Positions 26,342 through 36,690 are shown, numbered from the stretch's first letter. The stretch: 64,000 bases of DNA from an uncultured Flavobacteriales bacterium (GCA_937973685.1 CALJKJ010000002.1:1-64000); one strand, 5' to 3'. Numbers and translations are program-made. Notes: a model not told the origin generated them from the sequence alone.

Positions 26342-28066
26342 TTAAAAGCGAAATGTCACTCCTGCCATCGCTTGAAGCCCTTGCGTTGGATAGTTGTACC
26401 ATCTTTTGTAACGCTGCGCTGCAATATTATTAAAATTAAGGAAAGCAGAAATACGTTTGTTGTAACGGTATTCGACGCTTAAATTTGCATCAGCGATAAA
26501 ACCAAGCGGAACGGCGTACTGCCCATTTTCCAAGGTTGCACCACTTTCTGTAGCATAAACAAGTGCTTTTCTTCCTCCTTCTAAATTAACGTCTGCAGAG
26601 AAAATAAACTTGTCGTATAAATTGTACGAACCGCGCAACACAAATTGTACTTGAGGTAAATTCCATGCATAGGTATTGTTCAATGCGTTGTACGAGTAAT
26701 AACGCCCGACCAAATCAAGTTTTATTTTTTCGTGCAGCTGGTAATTCAATGCAGCTTCAAACGTTGTGATATTCATGGTATCATAAATCACATTGAAACG
26801 GTTTCCAGCAGAATGTAGGGTGTCTTTTACAAACAACGCTCGGTCTTTTACGTTGGCAAAACTCGCCATAACATTGAAGCCAATGCGTTTTGAGATTGTT
26901 CCTTTTAAACCAATTACTGCTTCTAATGCTTTGTTTTCATTGCGCAATTCAACATGTGATAACACAAATTCATTTACTCCTGTTAGTGCGTAAAAAGATT
27001 GTTGGGTTAATCCACCCTTTAGGGCAACATAAGGAATTAAAGCATCCTTGAACATGGAGTATTTAGCTGAGAAATCGGGATACAAGTAGGCTTTTGTGTT
27101 GTCCCATTTACTGATGGAAATGTCTACTCCAATTTGTGCTTTGAGGCGTCCGTTTTTGCCGTATGTAGTTACGTGAGGACGCAAATAGAAGAATGTATTG
27201 TTCCGCACAAAACCAGAATCAGCAACACCAATCATTGAATCCAGAACACCGTAGTTATAACGATTGTTTTGTAAGCCAATTGCTGCTTCAAAAATTTCGT
27301 TTCCAATTCGTTTTGATGCACTTCCAGTGATTGCAAAGTAGTTTTCTGTTGCGCGCCAATCGGCTAAACTATCTGCCATTGGTTTTTTGTCGTTAAAGTG
27401 ACGGTAAGCAATTCCAGCATGCCAATTTACAGCGCCACTATCTTTTTTGTGGGAGTGAAATTGCGCAGAAGTTCCTATAGTCGTAAAACGTTGTCCGATA
27501 CTGTCTGCATTAGCATTTTCATTTGGAAAACCATAAAAATGCAAGCCTTGATTTTTGTACAAAGCTTCTGCATCCCAACCATATTTTTTTTCAGTTACAC
27601 TAACAAATCCACGCACAGCGGTTCTATCAAAATTTGCTGGAGCAACATCCCGCATTGGTCCAAAAGAACTGATGTGTTGTACATTTCCTCCGTAATTGTA
27701 TTTTCTGCTACGCATGTTGTTGTAATACACATCTGCCATCGGCATCAATACCGATCCAATACCGATTTTAGCATAACCCGGGTAAAGTTGATTTAATTTT
27801 TGTTGCAAACTAACCGTTGCTGGCGCAATACGTTGCAAGTCAAAACTTGGCATGTAATCGATTGCAAGTAGTGGAAAGTTAGCGTTTGGAACAGGAAACA
27901 CAGTATCCAAAATTTTTGGGGTGCTCGCCACCCGCTGACTGTTTTCAACAGAACGATTTCCAATAGTCGTGATGATGACTTCTTCGCCACCACGTTGCGC
28001 ATAACTTACACCACTGTTACAAACAGTTGCTATGACAAGTACTAAATATGTTGTGAACTTTTTCAT
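26342..28066 (-). CDS. Outer-membrane beta-barrel protein (TonB-receptor-like, plugless)
   Basis: A 574-residue protein with a signal peptide (ending GVSYAQ) and many amphipathic beta strands. The C-terminal repertoire (VEYRYNKRISAFLNFNNIAAQRY, then a final Phe after MAGVTFRF) matches TonB-dependent-receptor barrels, but the length is short and I see no recognisable plug domain or TonB box, so it may be a pore-like relative. Its ATG overlaps the stop codon of the upstream TPR gene (TAATG), so the two are translationally coupled. Confidence 0.75.
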   Translation of the reverse strand: MKKFTTYLVLVIATVCNSGVSYAQRGGEEVIITTIGNRSVENSQRVASTPKILDTVFPVPNANFPLLAIDYMPSFDLQRIAPATVSLQQKLNQLYPGYAKIGIGSVLMPMADVYYNNMRSRKYNYGGNVQHISSFGPMRDVAPANFDRTAVRGFVSVTEKKYGWDAEALYKNQGLHFYGFPNENANADSIGQRFTTIGTSAQFHSHKKDSGAVNWHAGIAYRHFNDKKPMADSLADWRATENYFAITGSASKRIGNEIFEAAIGLQNNRYNYGVLDSMIGVADSGFVRNNTFFYLRPHVTTYGKNGRLKAQIGVDISISKWDNTKAYLYPDFSAKYSMFKDALIPYVALKGGLTQQSFYALTGVNEFVLSHVELRNENKALEAVIGLKGTISKRIGFNVMASFANVKDRALFVKDTLHSAGNRFNVIYDTMNITTFEAALNYQLHEKIKLDLVGRYYSYNALNNTYAWNLPQVQFVLRGSYNLYDKFIFSADVNLEGGRKALVYATESGATLENGQYAVPLGFIADANLSVEYRYNKRISAFLNFNNIAAQRYKRWYNYPTQGLQAMAGVTFRF

Positions 28067-31000
28067 TATTCGTCTGAATTATCGTCAATTTCAATGATTG
28101 TTCCATTGTCTGGAACTGGAATGTTTTTCGGTTGATTTTTTAATTGCATGATTTCATTATACAAATCTGTTGCTTCTGTTTTGATGCCATCATCTGCAAC
28201 GGTATAATGATCAATGACTGATTTGATCGTATTTTCAGCTTGGAAATAATCTTTCTTTTGCACCAAAATGCGCGTTTGAAGGATCAATCCTTTTGCAATC
28301 CAAAAATCATAACCAGGTTTCATTTTTAGCAATTCGCGGATGCTCGTTTCCGCTTTTGCTACGTCTCCTTTTTTATTAAAGCCTTCTGCGATTAAGTATT
28401 TCGCTTCAGCAGCAGTTATTTTGGTTGTGTTTTTAACGACATATTCTAGTGATGCTTGCGCCTCAGCAAATTTATCTGCTTTTGCGTACGATACACCTTT
28501 GATGTATTCAGCTTCTAATTTCAACTCGTTTGTTTGTTGATTTGCTAATACTTTCGTTGCATATTGTGCTGCATTCACCCAATTTTCTAACAAGAAATGA
28601 CAGCGCATTTGACCAATTTTCGCATTGTTCAATAAATCTGGCCGAACTGTCACTTGTTCCAGCTTTTCATAATAAGGAAGCGCTTGCACTGTTTCTTTTT
28701 GGTTGAACAGGTATTTAGCTGTTCGTTGCGCTGCAATTTCAGTAAATTCGTCGTTTGGACCAGTTAATGTTGTTTTGTAAATATCAACCGCGGCAGCTTC
28801 TTTTTTATCCGTGTATAAAATGTCCGCTTTGTAGTTGAGCACTTCCAAACTGTATTTACCGGCGCTGTATTTGAATAGGTATTCATCAAAGGCAAGCAAT
28901 GCTTTTGGATAAAGCGAGTCTTTGTAAAAACCGTAAGCCAGCGCAAAATATTCGTCTTCTACTTGATTGGAAATGGAGTCTGCACAAGCAAATTCTTTTG
29001 ATAAATTTTCTATTTTCACCAAGAATTGTTGTTTGCGGTACACATCTGCTAAAGCTGCAACTTCGCGTTTACACGTGGAATCGTTGTTAGTGAATTCCGT
29101 TAATATTTTGCGGTATTGTTTTTCTGCTTCGTAGTATTCTCCTTTTTTGAAGGCAATATCTCCTAGGTAGTGATAAGCATCCTTCACAATTGTTGCATTG
29201 GGATAATCAGTAATGATTTGATTGAAATAACGTGCAGCTTTGTCAAAGTTACCAGCTCCGTAATATGTTAATGCGACTTCTTGTACAGCTTTTTGTGTGT
29301 ATTTTGATCCGCTGTAGTTATTGATAATGTCTAACAACGCATTGATTTTCTCGTCTTTTTTCCCGTCAAATCCATACGAACGAGCTAAGTAATACAAAGC
29401 TTGGTCTTCTGCACCGCTTTTAAATTCTAACGCAGCTTTGTAGTTTTCAATCGCGAATTTATCTTGTCCTGTGCGGTAATATTCGTCGGCAATGCGCATG
29501 TAAGCATCTGCTTTTTTGCGTTTCACGTCCCCTTTTACCAACGAAAGGTATTCTTTGAATGCATTCAATTTTTGACTTGCGTAATCGTTTCCAAGCGCTA
29601 AATAGGCATATCCCAAATTATAATAAGCATCTGCACGTAAACCAGAAAGATACGTAGATGGCATCGCTAAAAACGCATTGTATTTCTTAGCTGCACTTAC
29701 ATAATTGTTCAATCGATAGTCTGCATCGGCGCTCCAGTAAACGGCTTTTGCAGAAACATCTTGATTCATTGGGTATTTTTCAACCAATTCAAAACCTTCG
29801 ATTGCGCCACGGTAATCGTTTTTCAAGAACAATTCAATTCCTCTGTTGTAAGCAATGACTTGATAAGCTGCTTTCAATTTACTGTCTTTTTTGGCAAATT
29901 TCTCAAGCTCCGTAAGCGCTTTTGTATAGTTCTTTGTGTTCAAATAAACATTGACCAGGTACTCATAAACTACATTCTTGCGTTTGGAATTGGGATATTT
30001 GTCCAAGTATTTTTCCAACGCTTCAACAGCATCATCGTATGCGTTTTGGTCCAATTTATAAGCTAAAATAGCATAATTGTATAGCGCGTCTTCTTGAATC
30101 AACGGATCCATATCCAATTCTGCCGCGACTTCAAAAGCTGTTTTTGCATACGGCAATTGATTCAAATTAACGTAGCATTCACCAGCATGATACAATGCAA
30201 TTTGTCCAAGCGTGTCTTTGATTCGTGCTACTTTGTCAAAATACTTAACAGCTTTGATGCAGTTGCCGCTTTTTGAGTAAGCAATTGCCAAGGCATAATC
30301 GTCATCCCTACTTGTTGTTGCGTTTTGATTGTAATATTCTAAATAGGGAACGGCCTCGTCGTATTTTTTCAATCGGTAATAAGCATCACCAATGATGTGA
30401 TTCATCTCGATGCGTTCGTTAGGTTTTAAACTGTCCAAACTGCTAGGCGCAAACAACACGACTTTGTCGTATTTCTCTTGCATGTGGTAAATTTGAGTAA
30501 TGTAATATGGAACAACGGTTTTAAAACGTTTGTCCGTCATTAATCGTTCAAATCCCTCTACTGCACTTTGGTACGAACTGTCCAAATAACAAATGTGTGA
30601 GTAGTAATACAAACTCGGTGCACCGTACTGATCTTTTGCTTCTTTCACTTCGAAAAATGCAGCTTTTGAAGCGGGGTAATTTTTTTCGTAAAAATTGGCA
30701 TAACCAAGTTTGAACAAATACTCGTTCATGGCTGTTGAGTCCAATTGTTGTTTGTCAACTTTATTGAACCATGATATCGCTCCTGAATAATCCTTTTTTT
30801 GGTAGTAAAAACGACCTATTCGCAGCGAAATGTCATTTTTGTAAATGCTTTCTGGATAGTCACGGTTGAATTTTTCCAATAAAGTTATGGCGTCGTTGTT
30901 AAACAATTCCAAAGCCGCAAGTCCTTCGTAATAGTTTGCTTTGATAAAAAACGGGTCGTCTTTTGTTCCCTTGTATGTGGAAAGAAACAATTGAAATTCT

Positions 31001-31143
31001 TTGCGCGCAGCGCTGAATTGTTCTTTTTCGAATAAATCCTCCGCTTTATAAAAGCCAGCAAGAGGTGAGTGGTACTTCTCTGTTACTTGTGTCCACGAGC
31101 TAGTTGCGGACATAATGATGAAAAGAAAGAGTAGATAACGCAT
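28066..31143 (-). CDS. Large secreted tetratricopeptide-repeat protein
   Basis: A 1025-residue protein with a signal peptide (ending SSWTQ) and TPR helices along nearly all of its length; repeated A-x-x-x-F/Y pairs spaced about 34 residues apart (for example AISWFNKVDKQ, AIENYKAALEF, AARYFNQIITDYPNA). The protein is probably periplasmic, acting as a scaffold. It ends in an acidic tail. It is the first gene of a two-gene operon with a barrel protein, whose start codon shares a base with its stop. Such pairs suggest assembly or transport at the outer membrane, but the substrate is unknown. A variant -7 box TAATTTTA lies upstream. Confidence 0.82.
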   Translation of the reverse strand: MRYLLFLFIIMSATSSWTQVTEKYHSPLAGFYKAEDLFEKEQFSAARKEFQLFLSTYKGTKDDPFFIKANYYEGLAALELFNNDAITLLEKFNRDYPESIYKNDISLRIGRFYYQKKDYSGAISWFNKVDKQQLDSTAMNEYLFKLGYANFYEKNYPASKAAFFEVKEAKDQYGAPSLYYYSHICYLDSSYQSAVEGFERLMTDKRFKTVVPYYITQIYHMQEKYDKVVLFAPSSLDSLKPNERIEMNHIIGDAYYRLKKYDEAVPYLEYYNQNATTSRDDDYALAIAYSKSGNCIKAVKYFDKVARIKDTLGQIALYHAGECYVNLNQLPYAKTAFEVAAELDMDPLIQEDALYNYAILAYKLDQNAYDDAVEALEKYLDKYPNSKRKNVVYEYLVNVYLNTKNYTKALTELEKFAKKDSKLKAAYQVIAYNRGIELFLKNDYRGAIEGFELVEKYPMNQDVSAKAVYWSADADYRLNNYVSAAKKYNAFLAMPSTYLSGLRADAYYNLGYAYLALGNDYASQKLNAFKEYLSLVKGDVKRKKADAYMRIADEYYRTGQDKFAIENYKAALEFKSGAEDQALYYLARSYGFDGKKDEKINALLDIINNYSGSKYTQKAVQEVALTYYGAGNFDKAARYFNQIITDYPNATIVKDAYHYLGDIAFKKGEYYEAEKQYRKILTEFTNNDSTCKREVAALADVYRKQQFLVKIENLSKEFACADSISNQVEDEYFALAYGFYKDSLYPKALLAFDEYLFKYSAGKYSLEVLNYKADILYTDKKEAAAVDIYKTTLTGPNDEFTEIAAQRTAKYLFNQKETVQALPYYEKLEQVTVRPDLLNNAKIGQMRCHFLLENWVNAAQYATKVLANQQTNELKLEAEYIKGVSYAKADKFAEAQASLEYVVKNTTKITAAEAKYLIAEGFNKKGDVAKAETSIRELLKMKPGYDFWIAKGLILQTRILVQKKDYFQAENTIKSVIDHYTVADDGIKTEATDLYNEIMQLKNQPKNIPVPDNGTIIEIDDNSDE

Positions 31144-31296
31144 TACGATCTATTTTAAGAGAGTAAAATTAACCCCATCATAGGGTCGGAAATGGCATCA
31201 TGACAAAAGTTTTAAACGCACCTGTGTTAAGATAATTTCCTTTCATAACGATTTTGTCGGGATTAGTTTCATCAACTTTACACAAAATCTCGCACA

Positions 31297-32007
31297 GTGG
31301 AACAAGTAATACATATTCAAAACGGACAGATCGATCAATTAAACAGAAGAGTTGTAGCTGACATCGATTTTTCAGTGAACGCAGATGAATTGGTTTTTTT
31401 AATTGGTAAAACAGGAAGCGGTAAAAGTAGTTTGCTTAAAGCGCTTTACGGGGAATTAGATCTAGTTGGTGGAGAAGGAACAGTGGTTGGCTTTCATTTG
31501 AATAAATTATCGCGCAGACAAGTTCCCAAATTGCGCCGTCAAATCGGAATTGTTTTTCAAGATTTTCAATTATTAGCCGATCGATCCGTTGCAGATAATT
31601 TATTGTTTGTCATGCGTGCAACTGGCTGGAAAGATCAAAAACAAATGTTGCAACGTGCAACGGAAGTATTAGACATGGTTGGATTGGAAAACAAAGGTAA
31701 GTTTTTCCCACACCAGCTTTCAGGCGGTGAGCAACAACGCGTTGGCATTGCGCGCGCTTTGGTCAATCATCCGAAATTAATTCTAGCGGATGAGCCTACT
31801 GGCAACTTGGATGCTGAAACTTCTGCTGAAATCATGCAATTAATCATTGCTGTTGCAAAAGAGGAAAAAGCTGCTGTTGTGATGGCAACTCATGACATGT
31901 CCATGGTTGAAAAATTCCCAGGAACAGTCTATAAAGTGGAAGATGGGTTGTTAAAACGAATGGATAATTTGAATCGTTTCGATCCATTTCAACCGATGTT
32001 CGATTAA
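31297..32007 (+). CDS. ftsE: FtsE-like ABC transporter ATPase
   Basis: A 236-residue ATPase with Walker A (GKTGSGKSS), Q-loop (IVFQDFQLL), signature (LSGGEQQRVGIARAL), Walker B (LILADEPTGNLD) and the H-loop (MATHDMSMV). The PKLRRQIGIVFQDFQLL and DEPTGNLD pattern is that of FtsE, which with the membrane protein FtsX controls cell-wall hydrolysis at division. No ftsX flanks it, so FtsX must be elsewhere. The start is a GTG; no ATG lies between it and the preceding stop. It overlaps the convergent glycosyltransferase gene by 4 bp. Confidence 0.82.
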   Translation: MEQVIHIQNGQIDQLNRRVVADIDFSVNADELVFLIGKTGSGKSSLLKALYGELDLVGGEGTVVGFHLNKLSRRQVPKLRRQIGIVFQDFQLLADRSVADNLLFVMRATGWKDQKQMLQRATEVLDMVGLENKGKFFPHQLSGGEQQRVGIARALVNHPKLILADEPTGNLDAETSAEIMQLIIAVAKEEKAAVVMATHDMSMVEKFPGTVYKVEDGLLKRMDNLNRFDPFQPMFD

Positions 32008-33113
32008 GCGAATAATTCCGCTATTAATTCAGTTGTTTTTGTTGGATGAAACCGATTTGCAATGGTTTCCCATCGGTTGGTTAACTCCTCGTTCGTTGGT
32101 TGATCTTGTGCAGCTATAAAATCCGACAATTGCGTTTCTTCGTTCCAAACACTACAAAATTCTGCTAAGTCACTTCCCGCAACCAAGGCTGGTGTTGCAA
32201 TACACAATGCACGTGTTTTTAAGCTTTCTAGTAGTTTGAATTTTATCCCCGAAACTTGCGCTGAAAACAAGAAATGAACTGCAGCTGTATTTTTTAACGC
32301 TTCCATTGCCTCATGAGATGGATTAGCGATTAATTCAAAGCCAGCTTCTTGGACTTTTTTACGCAAGGAATCTGAAGGATTTATTCCAGCAATTTTTACA
32401 GGAAACGGCAATGGACTTTTGATATGTTCCGCACACAAACGTAGCACAGCAGCGTGATTTTCTTGTACAGACAATTTCCCATGAAACAACCCGAACCGCT
32501 GTGTTCTTTCCTCGATTACTGTTGCGTTCTCGGTTATAACAGGCGGTAAATAATGTGTTGTAAATCCTGCAGATTGAAAAGATAAGGTGTCAGCAGGTGT
32601 TATTGCTAAAAACGGAATTTTTTTCAAGGAATATAAATGGATTTTCAACTTGTAACTTTCCAAAATAAAAAACCATTTCTTGACCAACGATCGTTCTTGT
32701 TGTGCCAATTGTTGGTAGTATTCCCACTCCACATTGTGTTGACGAATCGCAACTTTTTTACCTGCTTTTTGTAAGCTATTTGCAAAAAAAGCAGTGTGTT
32801 GCCCCTCTAATAAAACGGGGTGATTGTCCTGTGTTAAGTTGTGAAAGAGTGTTTGGTCTGCGCGACTTTTTACAATAAATGGCAAAAATGAAAAAAAGTC
32901 CAACAAGGTTTTTTTACGCTCATAATAATGTACTTTTGTTGCGCAATCACTTGTCTCAAAATCCCTACCTCGTCCATATTCAAAACAGTGTAAATGTATT
33001 TCCCAACCAGCTTCTTTTAACGCTTTTGCACGGTTATAGACGTCGATTATACCACCATAATTTGGTGAAAATGGAACGTCAAAAGAAACGATATGTAATG
33101 CCTTATTCTCCAA
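32004..33113 (-). CDS. Glycosyltransferase, group 1 type (GT-B fold)
   Basis: About 370 residues. The N-terminus ALHIVSFDVPFSPNYGGIID is a typical GT-B donor-site opening, and the C-terminal half carries KIAGINPSDS and FKLLESLKTRALCIATP with the usual E-x-x-x-x-x-x-E-type region. Sugar and acceptor are unknown. No ATG is available: TTG at 33113 overlaps the preceding gene by 11 bp, while TTG at 33131 would overlap it by 29 bp; I prefer 33113. It is third in an operon with another glycosyltransferase and a small lipoprotein gene. Confidence 0.78.
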   Translation of the reverse strand: MENKALHIVSFDVPFSPNYGGIIDVYNRAKALKEAGWEIHLHCFEYGRGRDFETSDCATKVHYYERKKTLLDFFSFLPFIVKSRADQTLFHNLTQDNHPVLLEGQHTAFFANSLQKAGKKVAIRQHNVEWEYYQQLAQQERSLVKKWFFILESYKLKIHLYSLKKIPFLAITPADTLSFQSAGFTTHYLPPVITENATVIEERTQRFGLFHGKLSVQENHAAVLRLCAEHIKSPLPFPVKIAGINPSDSLRKKVQEAGFELIANPSHEAMEALKNTAAVHFLFSAQVSGIKFKLLESLKTRALCIATPALVAGSDLAEFCSVWNEETQLSDFIAAQDQPTNEELTNRWETIANRFHPTKTTELIAELFA

Positions 33114-34227
33114 TTTTTGGATAAAATTCAATTAATTTTTGCGATTCTATATTCCAGTTTTCGTTTTGTGCAGCTCTTTCACAATTTTTTTGCCAGCTCG
33201 CTATCAGCTCGTTATTTGCTAAAATTGGATTAATAACAGCGGCCATTCCTTCTGGAGAAAAGTCGGTGATAACTTGTCCAATTTGATAGTTATTTACAAT
33301 GTTGGCCACTTCTATTACATTGGAACAAAGTACTGGCGTTTTGGTATGAATATAGTCAAATAGTTTATTTGGAAGTGAAAGGCGATAATTTGGATTAGTC
33401 GGTTGATCAAAGCTCAAACCTATTGTTGCGTGATAAGTATAATTCATCAACTCCTTGTAGGGTCGTTTTCCAAAAAACAACACGCAATCTTCCCACTTGT
33501 TTTTTTGAACAAGTTCTTTCATTTCGGGAATGATGTCTCCATCACCAACAACGAGTAAAACAGCATTGGACAAAAGCGGCATCATGCGAATGGCTTCTTC
33601 TACACCTCTGTCGACGTTAAGTCCTGCGCCTTGCATGATGAGTAAGTGTTTTCCTTCAGGAATTCCCAAAGAGAGTTTATCGGGAACTGAAGCAGCTTGC
33701 CACAATGGCGAAACGTTTCGAATAACTGTTAAATCTTTGTTGTAACGCTGTTTGTATTCGAGAGCGATGGAATTGTTAACAGTTGAGATGTGTGTTAATT
33801 TAGGAAAGATAACTCGTTCGATAGCTAACCAAACAGCTCGCGTTCTTGGTCGATTCAATAATTCGGGAACTTCAGTAAAAAACTCATGCGAATCGTACAC
33901 CAATTTTTTGCGTTTCAATTTTGCGACCAAGAAGTTGGCCATCAAAGTGTCCAAATCATTCGCGACAAGTATGTGGCTGCGTTTGAAAAGCAACAGGAAA
34001 AACAAGCGTAGATTGAATTCCGCATAGAATAATCCGCCTTTTTCGAATAGTAATCGCATGCGAATGGTTTGGTATGAGCGGGTTTCCATTGGCACACTCG
34101 CTTTTCTTTTACGACCAATCAAAACCACGCGATATCCTTGTTGTTCAATAAACGTACAGATTTTATGAACGCGTTGATCGGTGTTTAAATCATTGATAAC
34201 ACTAACGAGAACAGTTTTCTGTTGCAT
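33103..34227 (-). CDS. Glycosyltransferase family 4 protein
   Basis: About 374 residues, GT-B type. NDLNTDQRVHKICTF near the N-terminus, DSHEFFTEVPEL and the RNVSPLW segment, then LLIMQGAGLNVDRGVEEAI and LSLPNKLFDYIHTKTPVLCS in the nucleotide-sugar half, fit GT4. It probably adds a sugar to a lipid-linked or exopolysaccharide glycan. ATG 34227 shares one base with the stop of the upstream gene (TGATG), so translation is coupled. Confidence 0.85.
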   Translation of the reverse strand: MQQKTVLVSVINDLNTDQRVHKICTFIEQQGYRVVLIGRKRKASVPMETRSYQTIRMRLLFEKGGLFYAEFNLRLFFLLLFKRSHILVANDLDTLMANFLVAKLKRKKLVYDSHEFFTEVPELLNRPRTRAVWLAIERVIFPKLTHISTVNNSIALEYKQRYNKDLTVIRNVSPLWQAASVPDKLSLGIPEGKHLLIMQGAGLNVDRGVEEAIRMMPLLSNAVLLVVGDGDIIPEMKELVQKNKWEDCVLFFGKRPYKELMNYTYHATIGLSFDQPTNPNYRLSLPNKLFDYIHTKTPVLCSNVIEVANIVNNYQIGQVITDFSPEGMAAVINPILANNELIASWQKNCERAAQNENWNIESQKLIEFYPKIGE

Positions 34228-34904
34228 CAAGCGAACGCCACTATTAAAAACAACAGCGCATATAAAAAGATCGGCGCCATTAGAATAATTCCTAAAACTT
34301 TTTGACGCTTGTGTTTTTGAAAATCTTTTTCATCAACAAATTCAATTTTTTTGAATTTGGAAAGGACGATCCAAGCGCCAATTAAACCGATAATCCATAA
34401 GATACTTCCTAAAAAGGAAATCACCGCTCCAACAAAAATTCCGCCCAAGGTTCCTGAAATGATTGCACCTATTATACCTCCGAAAAGCGCAATTAAACCA
34501 ATTGTTCCAACAGTTAAAAAACCGCTGGCTTTTTTAATGTTTTTATGACCTTTTACTAAATCTTCTTCATTGACAACAATAACTTCTTCCGTTGAATCGA
34601 TTGCATGTGAAGGTACCATGCTGTTTTCTTTTCTTGAAAAATCAACATTTTTTTCAGGTGCTTCAATGCTCGCTTCCGCTTCGACTGCGGCTATTTCTGC
34701 TGGTGGGCTTGTTTCAACTGCTGATGTAGCAAAAGGTTGCTCTTGGCGAATAACGACCGCATCATTTTTGGTAACAACCGTTGTTGTTGTTCGACCAACA
34801 CCATTGAATCCGTCACCTCTTGGAATACCACGATGCTGACGGGCGCATTGAACAAAAACAATTGTTGCGCAAAGACTAAGAAGGGTAAGGGATCTTTTTA
34901 TCAT
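34227..34904 (-). CDS. Hypothetical lipoprotein with membrane helices
   Basis: A 225-residue protein with an N-terminal signal and lipobox-like VFVQC, a low-complexity Glu/Ala/Thr-rich middle (about 45-110), and three hydrophobic helices near the C-terminus (about 128-225, glycine-rich GIIGAIISGTLGGIFVGA). No family is recognised. It opens the glycosyltransferase operon (1-bp overlap with the next gene), so a role in surface glycan handling is possible but unsupported by sequence. It follows the terminator of the secreted protease gene. Confidence 0.65.
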   Translation of the reverse strand: MIKRSLTLLSLCATIVFVQCARQHRGIPRGDGFNGVGRTTTTVVTKNDAVVIRQEQPFATSAVETSPPAEIAAVEAEASIEAPEKNVDFSRKENSMVPSHAIDSTEEVIVVNEEDLVKGHKNIKKASGFLTVGTIGLIALFGGIIGAIISGTLGGIFVGAVISFLGSILWIIGLIGAWIVLSKFKKIEFVDEKDFQKHKRQKVLGIILMAPIFLYALLFLIVAFA

Positions 34905-34937
34905 ATGGATGAAACGAATGATGCGTTGATTTATTGT

Positions 34938-34965
34938 AAAAAAGCAGGATTTTCACCCTGCTTTT
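34938..34965 (-). terminator. Intrinsic terminator of the secreted protease gene
   Basis: On the minus strand: AAAAGCAGG / CCTGCTTTT stem with an 8-nt loop followed by a T-run, just after the stop codon at 34973. Confidence 0.85.
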
Positions 34966-34972
34966 CTTTGAT

Positions 34973-36661
34973 TTATTCCTTGATGAATTCTTTTGTAACC
35001 AATGTATTTCCTGTATCTATTCGTATGAAATAGAGACCTTTCGCAAAATCAGCTACAGATAACATTGTTTTTTCTGATTTAGTTAATCGTCGTTCGTGCA
35101 TGATTTTGCCGGTGATGTCAACAACGGTTACAACAAACTCTTGTCCTTCCAACGCACTCAAATCAAGCGTAATATTATTGCTTGCTGGATTTGGATAAAG
35201 ACCAATAAGTGAAACCAATTCATTTTCTTCGATACCAGCACCCGAACAAGGGTTGTAAGAACCATTATACACCAACACTCCAGTATTTAATGGATCCAAA
35301 AATGTTTTTAATTGCTCATTAGCAGGCGTTCCATTTGACGTCCAGTGGTAGGCAACTTTTCCATAATAATCTGGAGAACTTAATGCGGTACAATAAGAGC
35401 CTCCACCTGTTAACGTTCCAATAATGCGCCCATTAGAGCTGTTGAAAAGCGGTGAACCAGAAGAACCTCCTTCAGTTACACCATGACCATTGCTGTTACT
35501 TGTCCATGTAATTCGCCAGTGTGATTGTAACCCATTTCCATTCCAACCAGACGAGGTTGTATTCCCTGAAAAAGTAGATATTTTTTTGATGTCACCTGAT
35601 GGGTGGTGAATGCCCGCTCCACCTGTTGTTGCTGTCGAGTTAGCATCCCAACCATTCCAATATGCACCAAAAGTGGATAATTTTAATTTGTTTACGGTTG
35701 CTGCTTCGTTAGCAGTTGTTCCCAATTGCACCAACAAAAAGTCAGAACCGGTATCACCTCCTCCATCGTTGGATGAAGCTAATTTAACACATCCTGTAAT
35801 GTAGTAATCATCTAATGTTCCAGCAGCAGATGGGCTAGTACAACCAACTGCTTCGTATCGGAAATAAAAACGCCATTGATTAAAGTTACTTGTTGTAGCA
35901 TCTACTCCACAGTGTAATGCAGTTAAAAATAAAGGTTTACAATCGTGAGATGTGTTGTTTACCAAAGATCCAGAACAATATCCTGCACCTGCTGGGTCAA
36001 CTACATATACGCGCGCTACACCATTTTTTTCATCTTGCCAAGTATCTCCAACTGGCGAGCAGTTGACATTGATTTCACAATTATCAGACTCATTGATTTT
36101 TGCAATTGTAGGATTACCTGTAGAACGGTAATTGTAAATAATACGATCGATGAGAATTTCACTTGGTTTTGAACCCAATGGCTCGTTGATTTGAAGTGTC
36201 ATTTCGTCTCCAAAACACAACGCAATGTTTTGTTGGAAATGATCCAACACATCTTCTTTTGTAAGGGTTTTGTGTAATTTTTTACCTTCGTTATTGAAGA
36301 CTGTAACCGTTGTTTGATCGTATATTTTAAATGTTTCAAACAAAAAAGAAAGCGCTTCTGCCCCTGCATATTTTACATGCAATTGCCAAACTCTTCCAGT
36401 TGGTGTAGACGTCCAAACACCACTATTCAATGTGGTAATATGTGTGTATCCAAAAACACCAATGCGATATAATTGCCCATTTTTATTGCGCTCTTCGTCT
36501 TCTTTGCGCACAGCATCCATATTTGGAGCCGCTAATTCAAGAGTTGGGGTGTTCAGAAAAGTAGTTAATTTTAAACTACTCGTGTTGTTATTTTGTTGTG
36601 CAAAAGTAGTTGCCGCAACTAATGCAAAAAATAACGCTGATGTAATTAGTTTTCCTTTCAT
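34973..36661 (-). CDS. T9SS-exported trypsin-like serine protease (Lys-C-like)
   Basis: A 562-residue preproprotein. After a signal peptide (ATTFAQQ) comes a pro-region, then a chymotrypsin-fold protease with His in LTALHCG, Asp in SDFLLVQL and Ser in GGSSGSPLF. Cys-rich segments and the general layout resemble lysyl endopeptidase (Lys-C). The last ~80 residues (YPNPASNNITLDL ... KGLYFIRI ... VTKEFIKE) are a type A T9SS sorting domain, so it is exported across the outer membrane and probably anchored or released. Start at ATG 36661 (MKGKLITSALFF); a longer in-frame start precedes the -7 box and is rejected. Confidence 0.9.
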   Translation of the reverse strand: MKGKLITSALFFALVAATTFAQQNNNTSSLKLTTFLNTPTLELAAPNMDAVRKEDEERNKNGQLYRIGVFGYTHITTLNSGVWTSTPTGRVWQLHVKYAGAEALSFLFETFKIYDQTTVTVFNNEGKKLHKTLTKEDVLDHFQQNIALCFGDEMTLQINEPLGSKPSEILIDRIIYNYRSTGNPTIAKINESDNCEINVNCSPVGDTWQDEKNGVARVYVVDPAGAGYCSGSLVNNTSHDCKPLFLTALHCGVDATTSNFNQWRFYFRYEAVGCTSPSAAGTLDDYYITGCVKLASSNDGGGDTGSDFLLVQLGTTANEAATVNKLKLSTFGAYWNGWDANSTATTGGAGIHHPSGDIKKISTFSGNTTSSGWNGNGLQSHWRITWTSNSNGHGVTEGGSSGSPLFNSSNGRIIGTLTGGGSYCTALSSPDYYGKVAYHWTSNGTPANEQLKTFLDPLNTGVLVYNGSYNPCSGAGIEENELVSLIGLYPNPASNNITLDLSALEGQEFVVTVVDITGKIMHERRLTKSEKTMLSVADFAKGLYFIRIDTGNTLVTKEFIKE

Positions 36662-36690
36662 AGTTTGTTTACATACGTTCGTAATAATTT

